Below, piece after piece: positions 53,702 to 62,621 of a stretch of 64,000 nt of DNA (positions are counted from its first letter, which is position 1; each line of letters begins with the position of its first letter). The DNA comes from Corallococcus silvisoli (GTDB lineage: Bacteria > Myxococcota > Myxococcia > Myxococcales > Myxococcaceae). The notes below the pieces were generated by a model, which saw only the letters and a list, made by a program, of their open reading frames with translations, made no database searches and was not told where the DNA came from. The stretch lies in contig NZ_JAAAPJ010000001.1 in assembly GCF_009909145.1 (NCBI RefSeq), positions 186,001 through 250,000 of the forward strand, given 5' to 3'. The translations under genes were made by a program, and so were the position numbers.

Positions 53702-54835
53702 ATGTCCCCCTTCTCGCGACGCTCCTCCCGGACCGCTCGTGCGCGCCCTCCCGACTCCCCGCGCGTGCTGGGTGCGCTCGGGGTCGCCGCGGCGTTGCTG
53801 CTGGGCGGCTGTGCCTCCTCGCGTGGCGCCGGACAGGCTCCTGCGGAGGCCTCCGTGTCCCCCGAGGGGACGGACGCGGCCTACGCGGTGGGGCTCGCGT
53901 CGTTGGCCGTCGAGGACACCGAGCGACACCGCTCGCTCAAGGCGGTGGTCTGGTACCCGGCGTCGCCCGGCACGCCGATGGGGGAACAGAAGACGTCCGC
54001 CGTGTTCGCGCCCTTCCTCGCCGCGAAGGACGCGCCGGTGTCGGACGCCCAGGCGCGCTGGCCGGTGGTGCTGCTGTCCCACGGCAGCGGGGGCATGGCC
54101 ATCAACATGTCCTGGTTCGGCGCGCATCTGGCGGCGCGCGGCTTCCTCGTCGTGTCGGTGAACCATCCGGGCAACACCTACGGGGACGACAACCCGGAGG
54201 GCTACGCGCGTGGCTATGAGCGGCCTCGGGACTTCACCGTCCTCCTCGACCACCTGCTGAAGGACCCGGCGTGGGGGCCGCGCATGGACTCGCGGCGCAT
54301 TGGCGCGGCGGGACACTCCATGGGGGGCTACACGGCGCTGGCGCTGGTGGGCGCGCGCATGAACCTGGAGTGGATCGCCCGGGTCTGCACCTCGCCCGAG
54401 ACCCGGATGCATCCCGGCTGTGACGGGCTGCGCGACGTGGACTACGGCCGCATCGACATGAAGGTGTCGCGGGCTTCGTACCAGGACCCGCGCGTGAGGG
54501 CGGCCTTCGCGATGGCGCCGGGCATGGCGGGCTCCTACGAGGACCAGGACCTGGTGGACATCCACGCGCCAGTGGAGCTGGTGCTCGCGAAGGGCGACGA
54601 GCTGATGCCGCATGAGCGCATGGGCATGCGCCTGGCGGGACAGCTGCCGGCGGCGAGGACGGTGGTGCTCGACGACGCGGCGCACTTCAGCTTCCTGCCC
54701 GAGTGCACGCCGCTCGGCTTCCAGGCCACCCCCGAGCTGTGCCGGGATGCGGTCCCCGGAACGCGCGCGGCCCTGCATGCGCGCACGCTGGCGGAGGCCG
54801 TGGCCTTCTTCCGAAGCACGCTCGCCGCCCGCTGA
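53702..54835 (+). CDS. lipoprotein alpha/beta hydrolase, PAF-acetylhydrolase/dienelactone-hydrolase-like (copy 1)
   Basis: 377 aa. A signal peptide ends in a lipobox LLLGGC. The hydrolase fold shows PVVLLSHGSGG (oxyanion strand), the nucleophile elbow GAAGHSMGGYTAL, an acid loop with VELVLAKGDELMP and the catalytic His in DAAHFSF. The motif order resembles platelet-activating-factor acetylhydrolase and related esterases. The ATG at 53702 has GGAGGAG 8 bases upstream. The next gene is a close paralogue with the same architecture, the product of tandem duplication. Substrate unknown; it is outer-membrane or periplasm bound. Confidence 0.82.
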   Translation: MSPFSRRSSRTARARPPDSPRVLGALGVAAALLLGGCASSRGAGQAPAEASVSPEGTDAAYAVGLASLAVEDTERHRSLKAVVWYPASPGTPMGEQKTSAVFAPFLAAKDAPVSDAQARWPVVLLSHGSGGMAINMSWFGAHLAARGFLVVSVNHPGNTYGDDNPEGYARGYERPRDFTVLLDHLLKDPAWGPRMDSRRIGAAGHSMGGYTALALVGARMNLEWIARVCTSPETRMHPGCDGLRDVDYGRIDMKVSRASYQDPRVRAAFAMAPGMAGSYEDQDLVDIHAPVELVLAKGDELMPHERMGMRLAGQLPAARTVVLDDAAHFSFLPECTPLGFQATPELCRDAVPGTRAALHARTLAEAVAFFRSTLAAR

Positions 54836-54841
54836 GCAGGG

Positions 54842-54867
54842 GCCCGGTCGCGGCCCGGGGACCGGGC
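54842..54867 (+). terminator. hairpin between the duplicated hydrolase genes
   Basis: GCCCGGTC, ten-base loop, GACCGGGC: a perfect 8-bp stem starting 6 bases after the stop of copy 1, in the 75-base gap. Confidence 0.45.
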
Positions 54868-54910
54868 TGGGCCGTGTGCCCGTGATTTCCATCGAAGTCT
54901 GTTCCCGGCC

Positions 54911-56044
54911 ATGCTTGGGCCCATGCACCGCGCCTTCCAGCTGAGGTCCGCAGCGCTCCTCGTCGCCGCCGTCGTGCTGACGGGAGGCTGTGCGTCGAAG
55001 AAGCCGTCCGAGGCGCCGCGCACGGACGTGGCGGCGCTCTACGGGGCGGACGCGGCCTACGCGGTGGGCGTCACGCAGTCACTGACCTTCGAGGACGCGG
55101 CCCGCCACCGCACGCTGAAGCCGCTGCTCTGGTACCCGGTGGCTCCGGGCACGCCGATGGATGACCGCGCGCCGTCGGACCTGTTCAAGCCCTTCTTCGG
55201 CGCGAAGGACGCACCGCTGTCGGACGCACAGGCGCGCTGGCCGGTGGTGCTGCTGTCGCACGGGAGCGGTGGCTCGGTCATGGACCTGTCCTGGTTCGGC
55301 GCGAACCTGGCGGCGCACGGCTTCATCGTCGTGGGGGTGAACCACCCGGGCAACACCTACGGAGACACGAGTCCGGAGGGCTTCGCGCGGGCCTACGAGC
55401 GGCCGCGGGACTTCACGGTCATCCTCGACCACCTGCTGAAGGACGCGACGTGGGGGCCGCGAGTGGATCCGGAGCGCATCGGCGCGTCGGGGCACTCCAT
55501 GGGGGGCTACACGGCGCTGGCGCTGGTGGGGCTGAACCTGAACCTGGAGTGGATCGCGCGGCGCTGCAAGACGCCGGGCACCCGCGAGGAGATTGGCTGC
55601 GAGGGGTTGCGCGACGTGGACTACGACCGCATCGACATGAAGGTGTCGCGGGCTTCGTACCAGGACCCGCGCGTGAAGGCGGCCTTCGCGATGGCGCCAG
55701 GGATGGCGGCCTCCTTCGAGGCCCGGGACACCGCGGACATCCAACGGCCGGTGGAGCTGGTGCTCGCGAAGGGCGACGAGCTGATGCCGCACGCGCGGCA
55801 CGGCCTCCACCTGTCCGCGCTGCTGCCGGTCGCCTCCACGACGACGGTGGTCCTGGAGGACGCGGGCCACTTCAGCTTCCTGCCCGAGTGCTACCCCAAG
55901 GGCTTCGACGTCATCGCCATGCTGTGCAAGGACCCCGTGGCCGGGACGCGCGCGGCTTCGCATGCGCGCACGAGCGCCGAGGGCGTGGCGTTCTTCCGCC
56001 GCACGCTGGACGTGCGCCAGCAGGCCGCCGGGGCGCTCCGCTGA
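54911..56044 (+). CDS. lipoprotein alpha/beta hydrolase (copy 2)
   Basis: 377 aa, same length and layout as copy 1: lipobox LTGGC, PVVLLSHGSGGSVMDLSWFG, nucleophile elbow GASGHSMGGYTAL, KGDELMP acid loop and DAGHFSFLPEC. Large blocks, for example DVDYDRIDMKVSRASYQDPR, are nearly identical between the copies, while the signal peptide and surface segments differ. The ATG at 54911 or 54923 (MHRAFQL) may be the start; neither has a strong ribosome site. It probably diverged in substrate after duplication. Confidence 0.82.
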   Translation: MLGPMHRAFQLRSAALLVAAVVLTGGCASKKPSEAPRTDVAALYGADAAYAVGVTQSLTFEDAARHRTLKPLLWYPVAPGTPMDDRAPSDLFKPFFGAKDAPLSDAQARWPVVLLSHGSGGSVMDLSWFGANLAAHGFIVVGVNHPGNTYGDTSPEGFARAYERPRDFTVILDHLLKDATWGPRVDPERIGASGHSMGGYTALALVGLNLNLEWIARRCKTPGTREEIGCEGLRDVDYDRIDMKVSRASYQDPRVKAAFAMAPGMAASFEARDTADIQRPVELVLAKGDELMPHARHGLHLSALLPVASTTTVVLEDAGHFSFLPECYPKGFDVIAMLCKDPVAGTRAASHARTSAEGVAFFRRTLDVRQQAAGALR

Positions 56045-56065
56045 GGCGGACGCTGGGGCCGGTGG

Positions 56066-56527
56066 CTAGGCCGGGGCCGCGGCCTTCGGCGGACTCTCCA
56101 GCAGGAGGGTGACGGGCCCGTCGTTGACGAGCGCGACCTTCATGTCCGCGGCGAAGATGCCGGTGCCCACGGTGAGGCCGCGCTGGCGCAGCGCTTCGCA
56201 CGCGCGCTCGTAGAGGGCCTTGGCCGCCACCGGCTCCATCGCGTCGGTGAAGCTGGGCCGGCGGCCCTTGCGCGCATCCCCGTAGAGGGTGAACTGGCTG
56301 ACGACGATGAGGTGCTTGGAGGTGTCCTCCAGCGACAGGTTCATCTTCCCGTCGGCGTCCTCGAAGATGCGCAGCGTGGCCAGCTTCTCCACCATCCACG
56401 CGAGGTCCGCGTCGGTGTCGCCCTTGCCCACGCCCAGGAGCACGAGCAGGCCCGGGCCCATCTCGCTCACGCGCTGGCCGTCCACCGTCACCGACGCTTC
56501 CAGCACCCGCTGCACCACGGCCTTCAT
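56066..56527 (-). CDS. dtd: D-aminoacyl-tRNA deacylase
   Basis: 153 aa. Frees D-amino acids wrongly attached to tRNA. The motifs [12 protein letters not shown] (catalytic region) and [12 protein letters not shown] (conserved cis Gly-Pro) are exact. The ATG at 56527 begins [15 protein letters not shown], the standard start. It follows the ABC permease gene after 53 bases on the same strand. Confidence 0.96.
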   Translation of the reverse strand: MKAVVQRVLEASVTVDGQRVSEMGPGLLVLLGVGKGDTDADLAWMVEKLATLRIFEDADGKMNLSLEDTSKHLIVVSQFTLYGDARKGRRPSFTDAMEPVAAKALYERACEALRQRGLTVGTGIFAADMKVALVNDGPVTLLLESPPKAAAPA

Positions 56528-56580
56528 GTCTTCGTCACCTCCGTCCCTGCTTCCTGCCAGGGACGCCCGGTGCCTTCAAG

Positions 56581-57414
56581 TCACCGGCCTTCTTGGCGTG
56601 GATCCATCGCGTCGCGGAGCGCGTCGCCCAACAGATTGAAGCCCAGCACCGTGACCGCCAACGCGATGCCGGGGAAGAGCGCCACATGCGGCGCCACCAG
56701 CAGGTACTGCGTCCCCTGGTCCACCAGCGCGCCCCAGGACGGTGTGCCCGGTGGAACGCCCAGCCCCAGGAAGCTCAGCGAGGCCTCCGCGACGATGGCC
56801 CCCGGCAGCGCGAACGTCGCCTGGACGAGCAGGGGGCCCGCGGCATTCGGCAGCAGGTGCCGCACGAGGATCCGCCCCGGGCCACTGCCCAGGGCGCGCG
56901 CCGCCTGCACGTAGTCGCGCTCGCGCAGGGTGAGCACCTGTCCGCGCGTCAGCCGCGCGTAGCCCGTCCATCCCGTGAAGGAGAGGGCGAAGACGACGTT
57001 CGCGAGGCTGGGGCCCAGCACGGCGGTGATGAACAGCGCCAGCAGGATGCCGGGGAACGCGAGCAGCACATCCACCAGCCGCATCAGGCCCTCGTCCACG
57101 AGCCCGCCCGCGTACCCCGCGATGCCGCCCAGCGTGATGCCCACCGCGGCCGACAGCACCACCGCGAAGAAGGACACCTCCAGCGACACGCGCGCGCCGT
57201 ACAGCACGTGGGTGAGCACGTCGATGCCATTCTCCCCCGTCCCCAGCAGGTGCCCCGACGTCGGCGGCGACAGCTCGCGCGTGAGGTCGATGGCGTCCGG
57301 CGAGGAGGGGCTGAGCCACGGCGCGAACAGCGCGGTGAACACCCAGACGCACGCCACGGCGAGCCCGAACCGGGCGCCCCAGGAGCGCAGCCGGAGGCCG
57401 CGGGGCCCGCTCAC
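56581..57414 (-). CDS. dipeptide/oligopeptide ABC transporter permease, DppC/OppC type
   Basis: 277 aa with about six helices. The N-terminal OppC_N segment LFAPWLSPSSPDAIDLTREL, then HLLGTGENGIDVLTHVLYGA, is followed by the EAA loop DYVQAARALGSGPGRILVRH, which contacts the ATPase. The GTG at 57414 overlaps the upstream permease stop (GTGA). It imports peptides together with the permease and binding protein encoded just upstream. No ATPase genes (DppD/DppF) are next to it. Confidence 0.88.
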   Translation of the reverse strand: MSGPRGLRLRSWGARFGLAVACVWVFTALFAPWLSPSSPDAIDLTRELSPPTSGHLLGTGENGIDVLTHVLYGARVSLEVSFFAVVLSAAVGITLGGIAGYAGGLVDEGLMRLVDVLLAFPGILLALFITAVLGPSLANVVFALSFTGWTGYARLTRGQVLTLRERDYVQAARALGSGPGRILVRHLLPNAAGPLLVQATFALPGAIVAEASLSFLGLGVPPGTPSWGALVDQGTQYLLVAPHVALFPGIALAVTVLGFNLLGDALRDAMDPRQEGR

Positions 57415-58325
57415 GAGCGCCTCCTCACGCGGGGATCCACCCACGTATAGGCCGCGTCGGTGAGCGTGTTGACCAGGACGTAGCAGAAGGTGAAGAGCAG
57501 CACCGTGGCGCGCACGGTGTTGTAGTCGCGCTTCTCGATGGCGGTGAGCAGCAGCGTGCCCATGCCCGGCCACGCGAACACCTTCTCCGTCACGATGGCG
57601 CCGCCCAGCAGCGCACCGAACTCCAGGCCCAGCACCGTCACCAGCGGCAGCAGCGCGTTGCGGAACGCGTGCTTCCACAGCACCACGCGGGGGGACAGGC
57701 CCTTGGACCGGGCCACGGTGACGTAGTCCTCGCGCAGGGCCTCCAGCATCGTCGCGCGAGTCATCCGCGCGAGGAACGCGGCCAGCGCCGTGCCCAGCGT
57801 GAACGCGGGCAGCACCAGGTGCCGCCAGGACTCCGCGCCCGACACCGGCAGCCAGTCCAGCTTCAGCGCGAAGAGGATGATGAGCACCGGGCCCAGCCAG
57901 AAGCGGGGCAGGGCCACGCCCGCCACGGACACGCCCATCGCCGCCGCGTCCACGGGCGTGCCCCGCCGCGCCGCCGCCATCACGCCCAGGGGCAGCGCCA
58001 GCACCAGCGACACCGCCATCGCCGCCACGGTGAGCAGCAGCGTGTACGGCAGCGCGGCGCCCAGGGCCGGCAGCACCTTGCGCTGGAAGGGAGGCAGCGA
58101 CGTGCGCAGCTCCCCCGTGGCCAGGTCCCTGGCGAACGTCCAGAGCTGCGCGTACCACGGCAGGTCCAACCCCACCGCCCGCCGCAGCGCCGCGCGGTCC
58201 ACCTGGGTCGCCTGCTCGCCCAGCATCACGTCCACCGGGTCCCCCGGCACGAGGTGCAGGAACAGCGACACGAGCAGCAGCGCGCCCACCAACGCGATGA
58301 CCGCCGACACCAGCCGCCGGCTCAC
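57411..58325 (-). CDS. dipeptide/oligopeptide ABC transporter permease, DppB/OppB type
   Basis: 304 aa with six helices. The start region SLFLHLVPGDPVDVMLGEQA is the DppB/OppB hallmark, and the EAA loop reads DYVTVARSKGLSPRVVLWKH. The start codon is GTG at 58325. It is separated from the substrate-binding gene by 85 bases that hold a perfect palindrome, and coupled to the second permease by overlap. Confidence 0.9.
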   Translation of the reverse strand: MSRRLVSAVIALVGALLLVSLFLHLVPGDPVDVMLGEQATQVDRAALRRAVGLDLPWYAQLWTFARDLATGELRTSLPPFQRKVLPALGAALPYTLLLTVAAMAVSLVLALPLGVMAAARRGTPVDAAAMGVSVAGVALPRFWLGPVLIILFALKLDWLPVSGAESWRHLVLPAFTLGTALAAFLARMTRATMLEALREDYVTVARSKGLSPRVVLWKHAFRNALLPLVTVLGLEFGALLGGAIVTEKVFAWPGMGTLLLTAIEKRDYNTVRATVLLFTFCYVLVNTLTDAAYTWVDPRVRRRS

Positions 58326-58351
58326 GGGGCCCTCCCGGGGGGCATGGCTCG

Positions 58352-58372
58352 GGCCCGCGACGGTCGCGGGCC
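58352..58372. other. 21-base palindrome between binding-protein and permease genes
   Basis: GGCCCGCGAC, one base, GTCGCGGGCC: a perfect 10-bp inverted repeat. In the transcript it would form a very stable stem-loop after the binding-protein coding region, a place where such structures often stabilise or partially terminate mRNA. Confidence 0.5.
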
Positions 58373-58410
58373 GCCGCTCACGTGCGCGCTCCCCAGCACC
58401 AGGTGCCTGC

Positions 58411-60009
58411 TCACGGCGTCACCTCCCGCGCCTTCGCCAGCGGCAGCAGCAGGCCGTGCGCGCTGGGCTCGAAGTCCGCCAGCCTCGAGGACACCACCGC
58501 GATGCTCGCCTCGTGCCACAGCGGGATGACGGGCATGTCCGCGTCCAGCTCCCGCTGGGCCTGCGCGTAGAGCGCCCGCCGCTCCTCGGGGGAGGCCTGC
58601 GTCGCCGCCTCCAGCACGCGGTCCAGCGTGGGGTCCTTGAGCGCGCCCCGGTTGAAGCCGCCCCAGTGGTTCTCCGGCCCGGGGATGTTCGCGGAATGGA
58701 ACGCGCCCCGCAGCAGATCCGGCTCCATCACCGCGGCCCACTTCAGCGTGAACAGCTCGAAGCGGCCCCGGCGCACGTCCTCGAAGAAGGTGCCGAACTC
58801 CAGCGCCCGCACCTCCACGGCCACGCCGCCCTTCGCCAGCTGCTCCTTGAGCACCAGCGCCACCGCGCGCCGGAAGCGGTCCGTGCTCGTCTTGAAGGTG
58901 AAGGACAGGCGCGGCCTGCCCCCGGGACCGTCCGGATCCGGATACCCCGCCGCATCCAGCAGCCGGGCCGCCTCCTCGGGCGCGTAGCCGCACCCCGGCG
59001 TGGCCGTGAAGGCCCAGTGCTCGCGGGGCAGCATGCTGGAGGCGGGCTCCGCCAACCCGTGCAGCTTGTGCTCCACCAGCGGGCGCACGTCGATGAGGTG
59101 GCAGAGCGCCTGGCGCACGCGCACGTCCGCGAGCGGCCCTTCGCGCAGGTTGAGGCCCAGGTAGGTGAAGCCCGTGCCCGGCTTCGTCACCACGCGCAGG
59201 TGGGGCGCCTCGCGCAGCGCGGGCAGCACCGCCGGGGACACGCCGTTGACCACCAGGTCCGCCCGGCCCTTGAGCAGCTCCAGCACCCGGGTCGTCTCGT
59301 CCCGCACCACGCGGAACGTCAGCCGGGACATGGCGGGCGCTCCTCCGTGCCAGCCCGCGAAGGGGACGAGCGTCAGGTGCTCCTCGTCCGGCCAGGACTC
59401 GAAGCGGAAGGGCCCCGCGCCCACCGGGTGCGCCGCCTGTGCCTCGATGCCGCCCGGCCCGGCGCGTCCGGCGGGGAGGATGGCCGCGGACAGCTCCGCG
59501 AGCAGCGGCGCGTACGGCCGCTTCAGGTGGAAACGGACCGTGCGGGCGTCCACCACCTCCACCCGCTCCAGGGGCTCGTACCGTTCGCGCTTGGGGCTGC
59601 CCAGCTTCGGGTCGCGCAGGCTGTCGTAGCTGGCCTTCACGTCCCCGGCGGTGACGGGGCTCCCGTCGTGGAAGGTGAGCCTCGGGCGCAGGATGAACTC
59701 CACCACCGTCGGGGACACCTCCCGGAAGGACTCGGCCAGCTGGGGCACGGGCCGGCTGGCGTCGTCGAAGGTGAGCAGGCCCGGGCTGATGAGCTGCGCC
59801 AGGCGCTGTCCATGGGCCGTGAGGGCGAAGCGGTCATCCAGGCTGTCCGGCGGCGCCTCCAGCAGCACCGTGATGCCGGCCGGGGGAGTGGGGGCGCGGC
59901 AGCCGGCGTCAAGCGCCAACGCCAGCGCGATGACGAACACCCACGGGCCGTGGGAGGGCAGGGGAAGGATGGCGTCTGTCACGGGGTGGATGTCAGGCGG
60001 AGCGCCCAT
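58411..60009 (-). CDS. ABC transporter substrate-binding protein, family 5 (peptide/nickel type)
   Basis: 532 aa. After an N-terminal hydrophobic segment with a weak lipobox (ALALALDAGC) comes the SBP_bac_5 fold. Its motifs include LTFHDGSPVTAGDVKASYDS, the strongly conserved family signature, and ADVRVRQALCHLIDVRPLV. It captures a peptide or similar ligand for the two downstream permeases. The ATG at 60009 (MGAPPDIHPV) is chosen; GTG at 59982 is closer to the signal and also possible. It is divergent from dacB. Confidence 0.85.
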   Translation of the reverse strand: MGAPPDIHPVTDAILPLPSHGPWVFVIALALALDAGCRAPTPPAGITVLLEAPPDSLDDRFALTAHGQRLAQLISPGLLTFDDASRPVPQLAESFREVSPTVVEFILRPRLTFHDGSPVTAGDVKASYDSLRDPKLGSPKRERYEPLERVEVVDARTVRFHLKRPYAPLLAELSAAILPAGRAGPGGIEAQAAHPVGAGPFRFESWPDEEHLTLVPFAGWHGGAPAMSRLTFRVVRDETTRVLELLKGRADLVVNGVSPAVLPALREAPHLRVVTKPGTGFTYLGLNLREGPLADVRVRQALCHLIDVRPLVEHKLHGLAEPASSMLPREHWAFTATPGCGYAPEEAARLLDAAGYPDPDGPGGRPRLSFTFKTSTDRFRRAVALVLKEQLAKGGVAVEVRALEFGTFFEDVRRGRFELFTLKWAAVMEPDLLRGAFHSANIPGPENHWGGFNRGALKDPTLDRVLEAATQASPEERRALYAQAQRELDADMPVIPLWHEASIAVVSSRLADFEPSAHGLLLPLAKAREVTP

Positions 60010-60088
60010 GCTGCGACAGCCTTCTCTCTGTTTCCAGGAAGCAGGCAGGCGGGCAAGTTGAAGGCGGTGATGCATCCACCCCCCGCCC

Positions 60089-60118
60089 TTGCCGCCCCTT
60101 TCCTCCCTTCTTCATAAT
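60089..60118 (+). promoter_or_regulatory. sigma-70-type promoter of dacB
   Basis: TTGCCG, 18-base spacer, CATAAT (five of six at -10; four of six at -35). The transcript would start near 60124. This -10 element covers the first in-frame ATG (60117), which shows that the real start codon must be further down. Confidence 0.6.
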
Positions 60119-60143
60119 GGAACGCGACTTCCCCGGAGCGTGC

Positions 60144-62381
60144 GTGCAGGTTTTTCGAACCAGACCCTTCTGGGCAGCGGCCGCCATTGCCTTGTGGCTG
60201 CCGTCCGCCACCCTTGCCGCGCCGCCGTCCACCGACAAAAAGGCTGAACGCGAGGCGTTGAAGAACGCGCTCGTGCAGGTGATGCAGCGCACCGCGCTCA
60301 AGAGCAGCCGCGTCGGCGTGCACATGCAGAGCCTGGACGACGGCACGGTGGTGTTCAGCCACAACGCGGACGAGCTGCTCAACCCCGCCTCCAACGTGAA
60401 GCTCGTCACGTCCTCCGCGGCGCTCGTGTCCCTGGGGCCGGAGTTCCGCTACGACACGGAGTTCCTCGTCGAGCCGGAGCTGCCCGCCGACGGCAAGGTC
60501 AAGACGCTCTACGTGCGCGGCAAGGGCGACCCGACCATCACCACCGAGCGCCTCTACGGCATCACCTCCGAGCTGCTCCACGCGGGCCTCAAGGAGGTGC
60601 AGGACATCGTCGTGGACGACTCCTGGTTCGACGCCGAGCGCACCCCGCCCGGCTACGACCAGGAGGACTCCGACCGCGCGTACATGGCGCCCACCGGCGC
60701 GGTCAGCCTCAACTGGAACGCGGTGGCCGTCTATGTGCGCTCCGCTCCCGGCGGCAAGGCCGTGGTGGACATGGAGCCGCCCAGCGACTTCTTCATCGTG
60801 GACAACACCGTCACCAGCGGCCCCGGCCGCGCGCGGCGCGTGTCCGTGAAGTCCGACGCGTCCGGCGACAAGCAGAAGATCGTCGTGAAGGGCCAGGTGC
60901 CCGACGAGCGCGGCGCGGTGAGCGTGTGGAAGAAGATCGACAGCCCGCCCCTGTACTTCGGCGGCACGCTCAAGCAGCTGCTCGTCTCGCGCGGCGTGAA
61001 GGTGAAGGGGAAGGTGAAGCTGGGCCTCACGCCCTCGCGCGCGCGCATGGTGTACGTGTCCCAGTCCGACACGTTCGACATCGTCCTCAAGCGCCTCAAC
61101 AAGCTCTCCAGCAACTTCGTCGCGGAGACGCTGCTCAAGACGATGGGCGCGGAGCTGCGGGGCGCGCCGGGCTCGTTCGCCAAGGGCATCGACGTGGTGG
61201 AGGAGTTCCTGGCCCGCGACGTGGGCATCGCGCGCGGCACCTACGTGATGAAGAACGGCAGCGGCCTCAACGACGCCAACCGCTTCTCCACCGCGCAGGT
61301 GGACCGGCTGCTGCGCCACATGTACGAGCGCTTCCCGCTGGCCCCGGAGTACCTGTCCTCGCTGGGCATCGCTGGCAAGGACGGCACGCTCAAGTATCGC
61401 TTCGACGGCACGGACGCCGTGGGCCGGCTGCGCGCCAAGACGGGCACCCTGGAGGGCGTCTCCGCGCTCAGCGGCTACGTGCAGTCCGCGGGCGGGGAGA
61501 AGTTCTCCTTCTCCATCATGGTCAACGACTACGCGGGCCGCGCCGGCCCGGTCGTCGCGGGCATGGACGCCCTGGGCGCGGCGGTGGCCGCCACCGGCTC
61601 CACGCTGGGGCCGGGCACCGCGCTGGCGTCGCTCAATGACGGCCAGAAGGCCCAGGGCGGCGCGCCGGACATCGTCAACCGCGTGAAGACCTACCTGGAG
61701 CTGGGCAAGCAGCACGACCAGCGCAACATCGGCTTCCTGCGCACCGCGTGGCGCAGCGAGCGCGACCCCGCCGTGCGCGCCGTGCTGGCGGAGGGCCTCT
61801 ACCAGTCCAACCCGCACGACTACCTGGGCACGCGCACGCTGCTGGACAGCTACTCCTCCACGGATGACGTCTACGGCCGGCTGCGCGAGGTGGCCCGGGT
61901 CCTGTCGGTGGGCGTCCCCGGCGTGAGCAGCATGGTGGAGCTGGCCGCCAGCGGGAACACGGAGGCCCTGGCCCGCGTGCTGGAGCTGTGCCGCGCGGCG
62001 GGCACGGCCCGCGATGCCCAGGCCCAGGATGAGCTCAGCGACGGCCTGGGCGAGGTGGCCCGCACCGCCCCCGAGGAGCTGGTGACCGCCCTGCGCACCG
62101 CGAGCGCCGGCGAGCGCGACGCGACCGTCACCCTGCTGGCCCAGGGGCTGGTGAAGGGCGGGGACACCACCCATCCCTTCTGGAAGTCCCTGCGCAAGCT
62201 GGGCACCGGCGGCGCGGATTCGCAGCTCACCGCCTTCGCCAAGGGGCTGGACTCCACCCTCACCATCAAGACCGCCGAGGCCCGCACCACCCAGCGCGCC
62301 CAGCCGGTCCAGGTGGTGGCGCCGGGCTCCGCCTCGCCCGACGCCGTGCCCGCCTCCGGCGTCCTCCGCCCGGGCGGGTAG
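60144..62381 (+). CDS. dacB: D-alanyl-D-alanine carboxypeptidase/endopeptidase (PBP4 type) with long C-terminal extension
   Basis: 745 aa from GTG 60144, which has GGAG 6 bases upstream and gives a clean signal peptide (RPFWAAAAIALWLPSATLAA). The penicillin-binding domain has SxxK in NPASNVKL near residue 83, SxN in KLSSNFVAE near 319 and KTG in RAKTGTLEG near 431. It cleaves the terminal D-Ala and peptide cross-links of peptidoglycan in the periplasm. About 260 further residues, beyond the usual end of PBP4 near 480, are helical and HEAT-like (SERDPAVRAVLAEGLYQ), with a Pro/Ala tail. The function of this extension is unknown. It is divergent from the ABC importer. Confidence 0.9.
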   Translation: MQVFRTRPFWAAAAIALWLPSATLAAPPSTDKKAEREALKNALVQVMQRTALKSSRVGVHMQSLDDGTVVFSHNADELLNPASNVKLVTSSAALVSLGPEFRYDTEFLVEPELPADGKVKTLYVRGKGDPTITTERLYGITSELLHAGLKEVQDIVVDDSWFDAERTPPGYDQEDSDRAYMAPTGAVSLNWNAVAVYVRSAPGGKAVVDMEPPSDFFIVDNTVTSGPGRARRVSVKSDASGDKQKIVVKGQVPDERGAVSVWKKIDSPPLYFGGTLKQLLVSRGVKVKGKVKLGLTPSRARMVYVSQSDTFDIVLKRLNKLSSNFVAETLLKTMGAELRGAPGSFAKGIDVVEEFLARDVGIARGTYVMKNGSGLNDANRFSTAQVDRLLRHMYERFPLAPEYLSSLGIAGKDGTLKYRFDGTDAVGRLRAKTGTLEGVSALSGYVQSAGGEKFSFSIMVNDYAGRAGPVVAGMDALGAAVAATGSTLGPGTALASLNDGQKAQGGAPDIVNRVKTYLELGKQHDQRNIGFLRTAWRSERDPAVRAVLAEGLYQSNPHDYLGTRTLLDSYSSTDDVYGRLREVARVLSVGVPGVSSMVELAASGNTEALARVLELCRAAGTARDAQAQDELSDGLGEVARTAPEELVTALRTASAGERDATVTLLAQGLVKGGDTTHPFWKSLRKLGTGGADSQLTAFAKGLDSTLTIKTAEARTTQRAQPVQVVAPGSASPDAVPASGVLRPGG

Positions 62382-62400
62382 GCTCCCGCCGCCGGCCTCC

Positions 62401-62429
62401 GCCGCCCGGGACGCACGGCCCCGGGCGGC
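62401..62429 (+). terminator. hairpin terminator after dacB
   Basis: GCCGCCCGGG, nine-base loop, CCCGGGCGGC: a perfect 10-bp GC stem 19 bases after the stop. There is no T-run. The remaining 190 bases before ssb contain a tandem CTGGCCGG repeat near 62504-62522 and no clear promoter. Confidence 0.55.
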
Positions 62430-62621
62430 CGCCCTCCCAGCACCCGCGCAACCCCCTGGAATCCCAGCGCCTCCCGACCAGGGAGCAGGCGGGCGTGCGC
62501 CCTGGCCGGAATCTGGCCGGGGGAATGTCAGTGGTGGATGCTATGGGCTGAAGGACCTGTCGGGGCGTCTGGCCCCGCGGGTTGTGCCGGGCCCTTGGTG
62601 GGCCGGGTTTCGGGAGGAAAC

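Noticed and set aside
52733..54928. 731-codon frame antisense to the hypothetical and hydrolase genes
   Set aside because: Spans several real genes on the other strand with no motif of its own.
59979..62174. 731-codon frame antisense to dacB
   Set aside because: No ribosome site or motifs and covers the dacB promoter; shadow of dacB.
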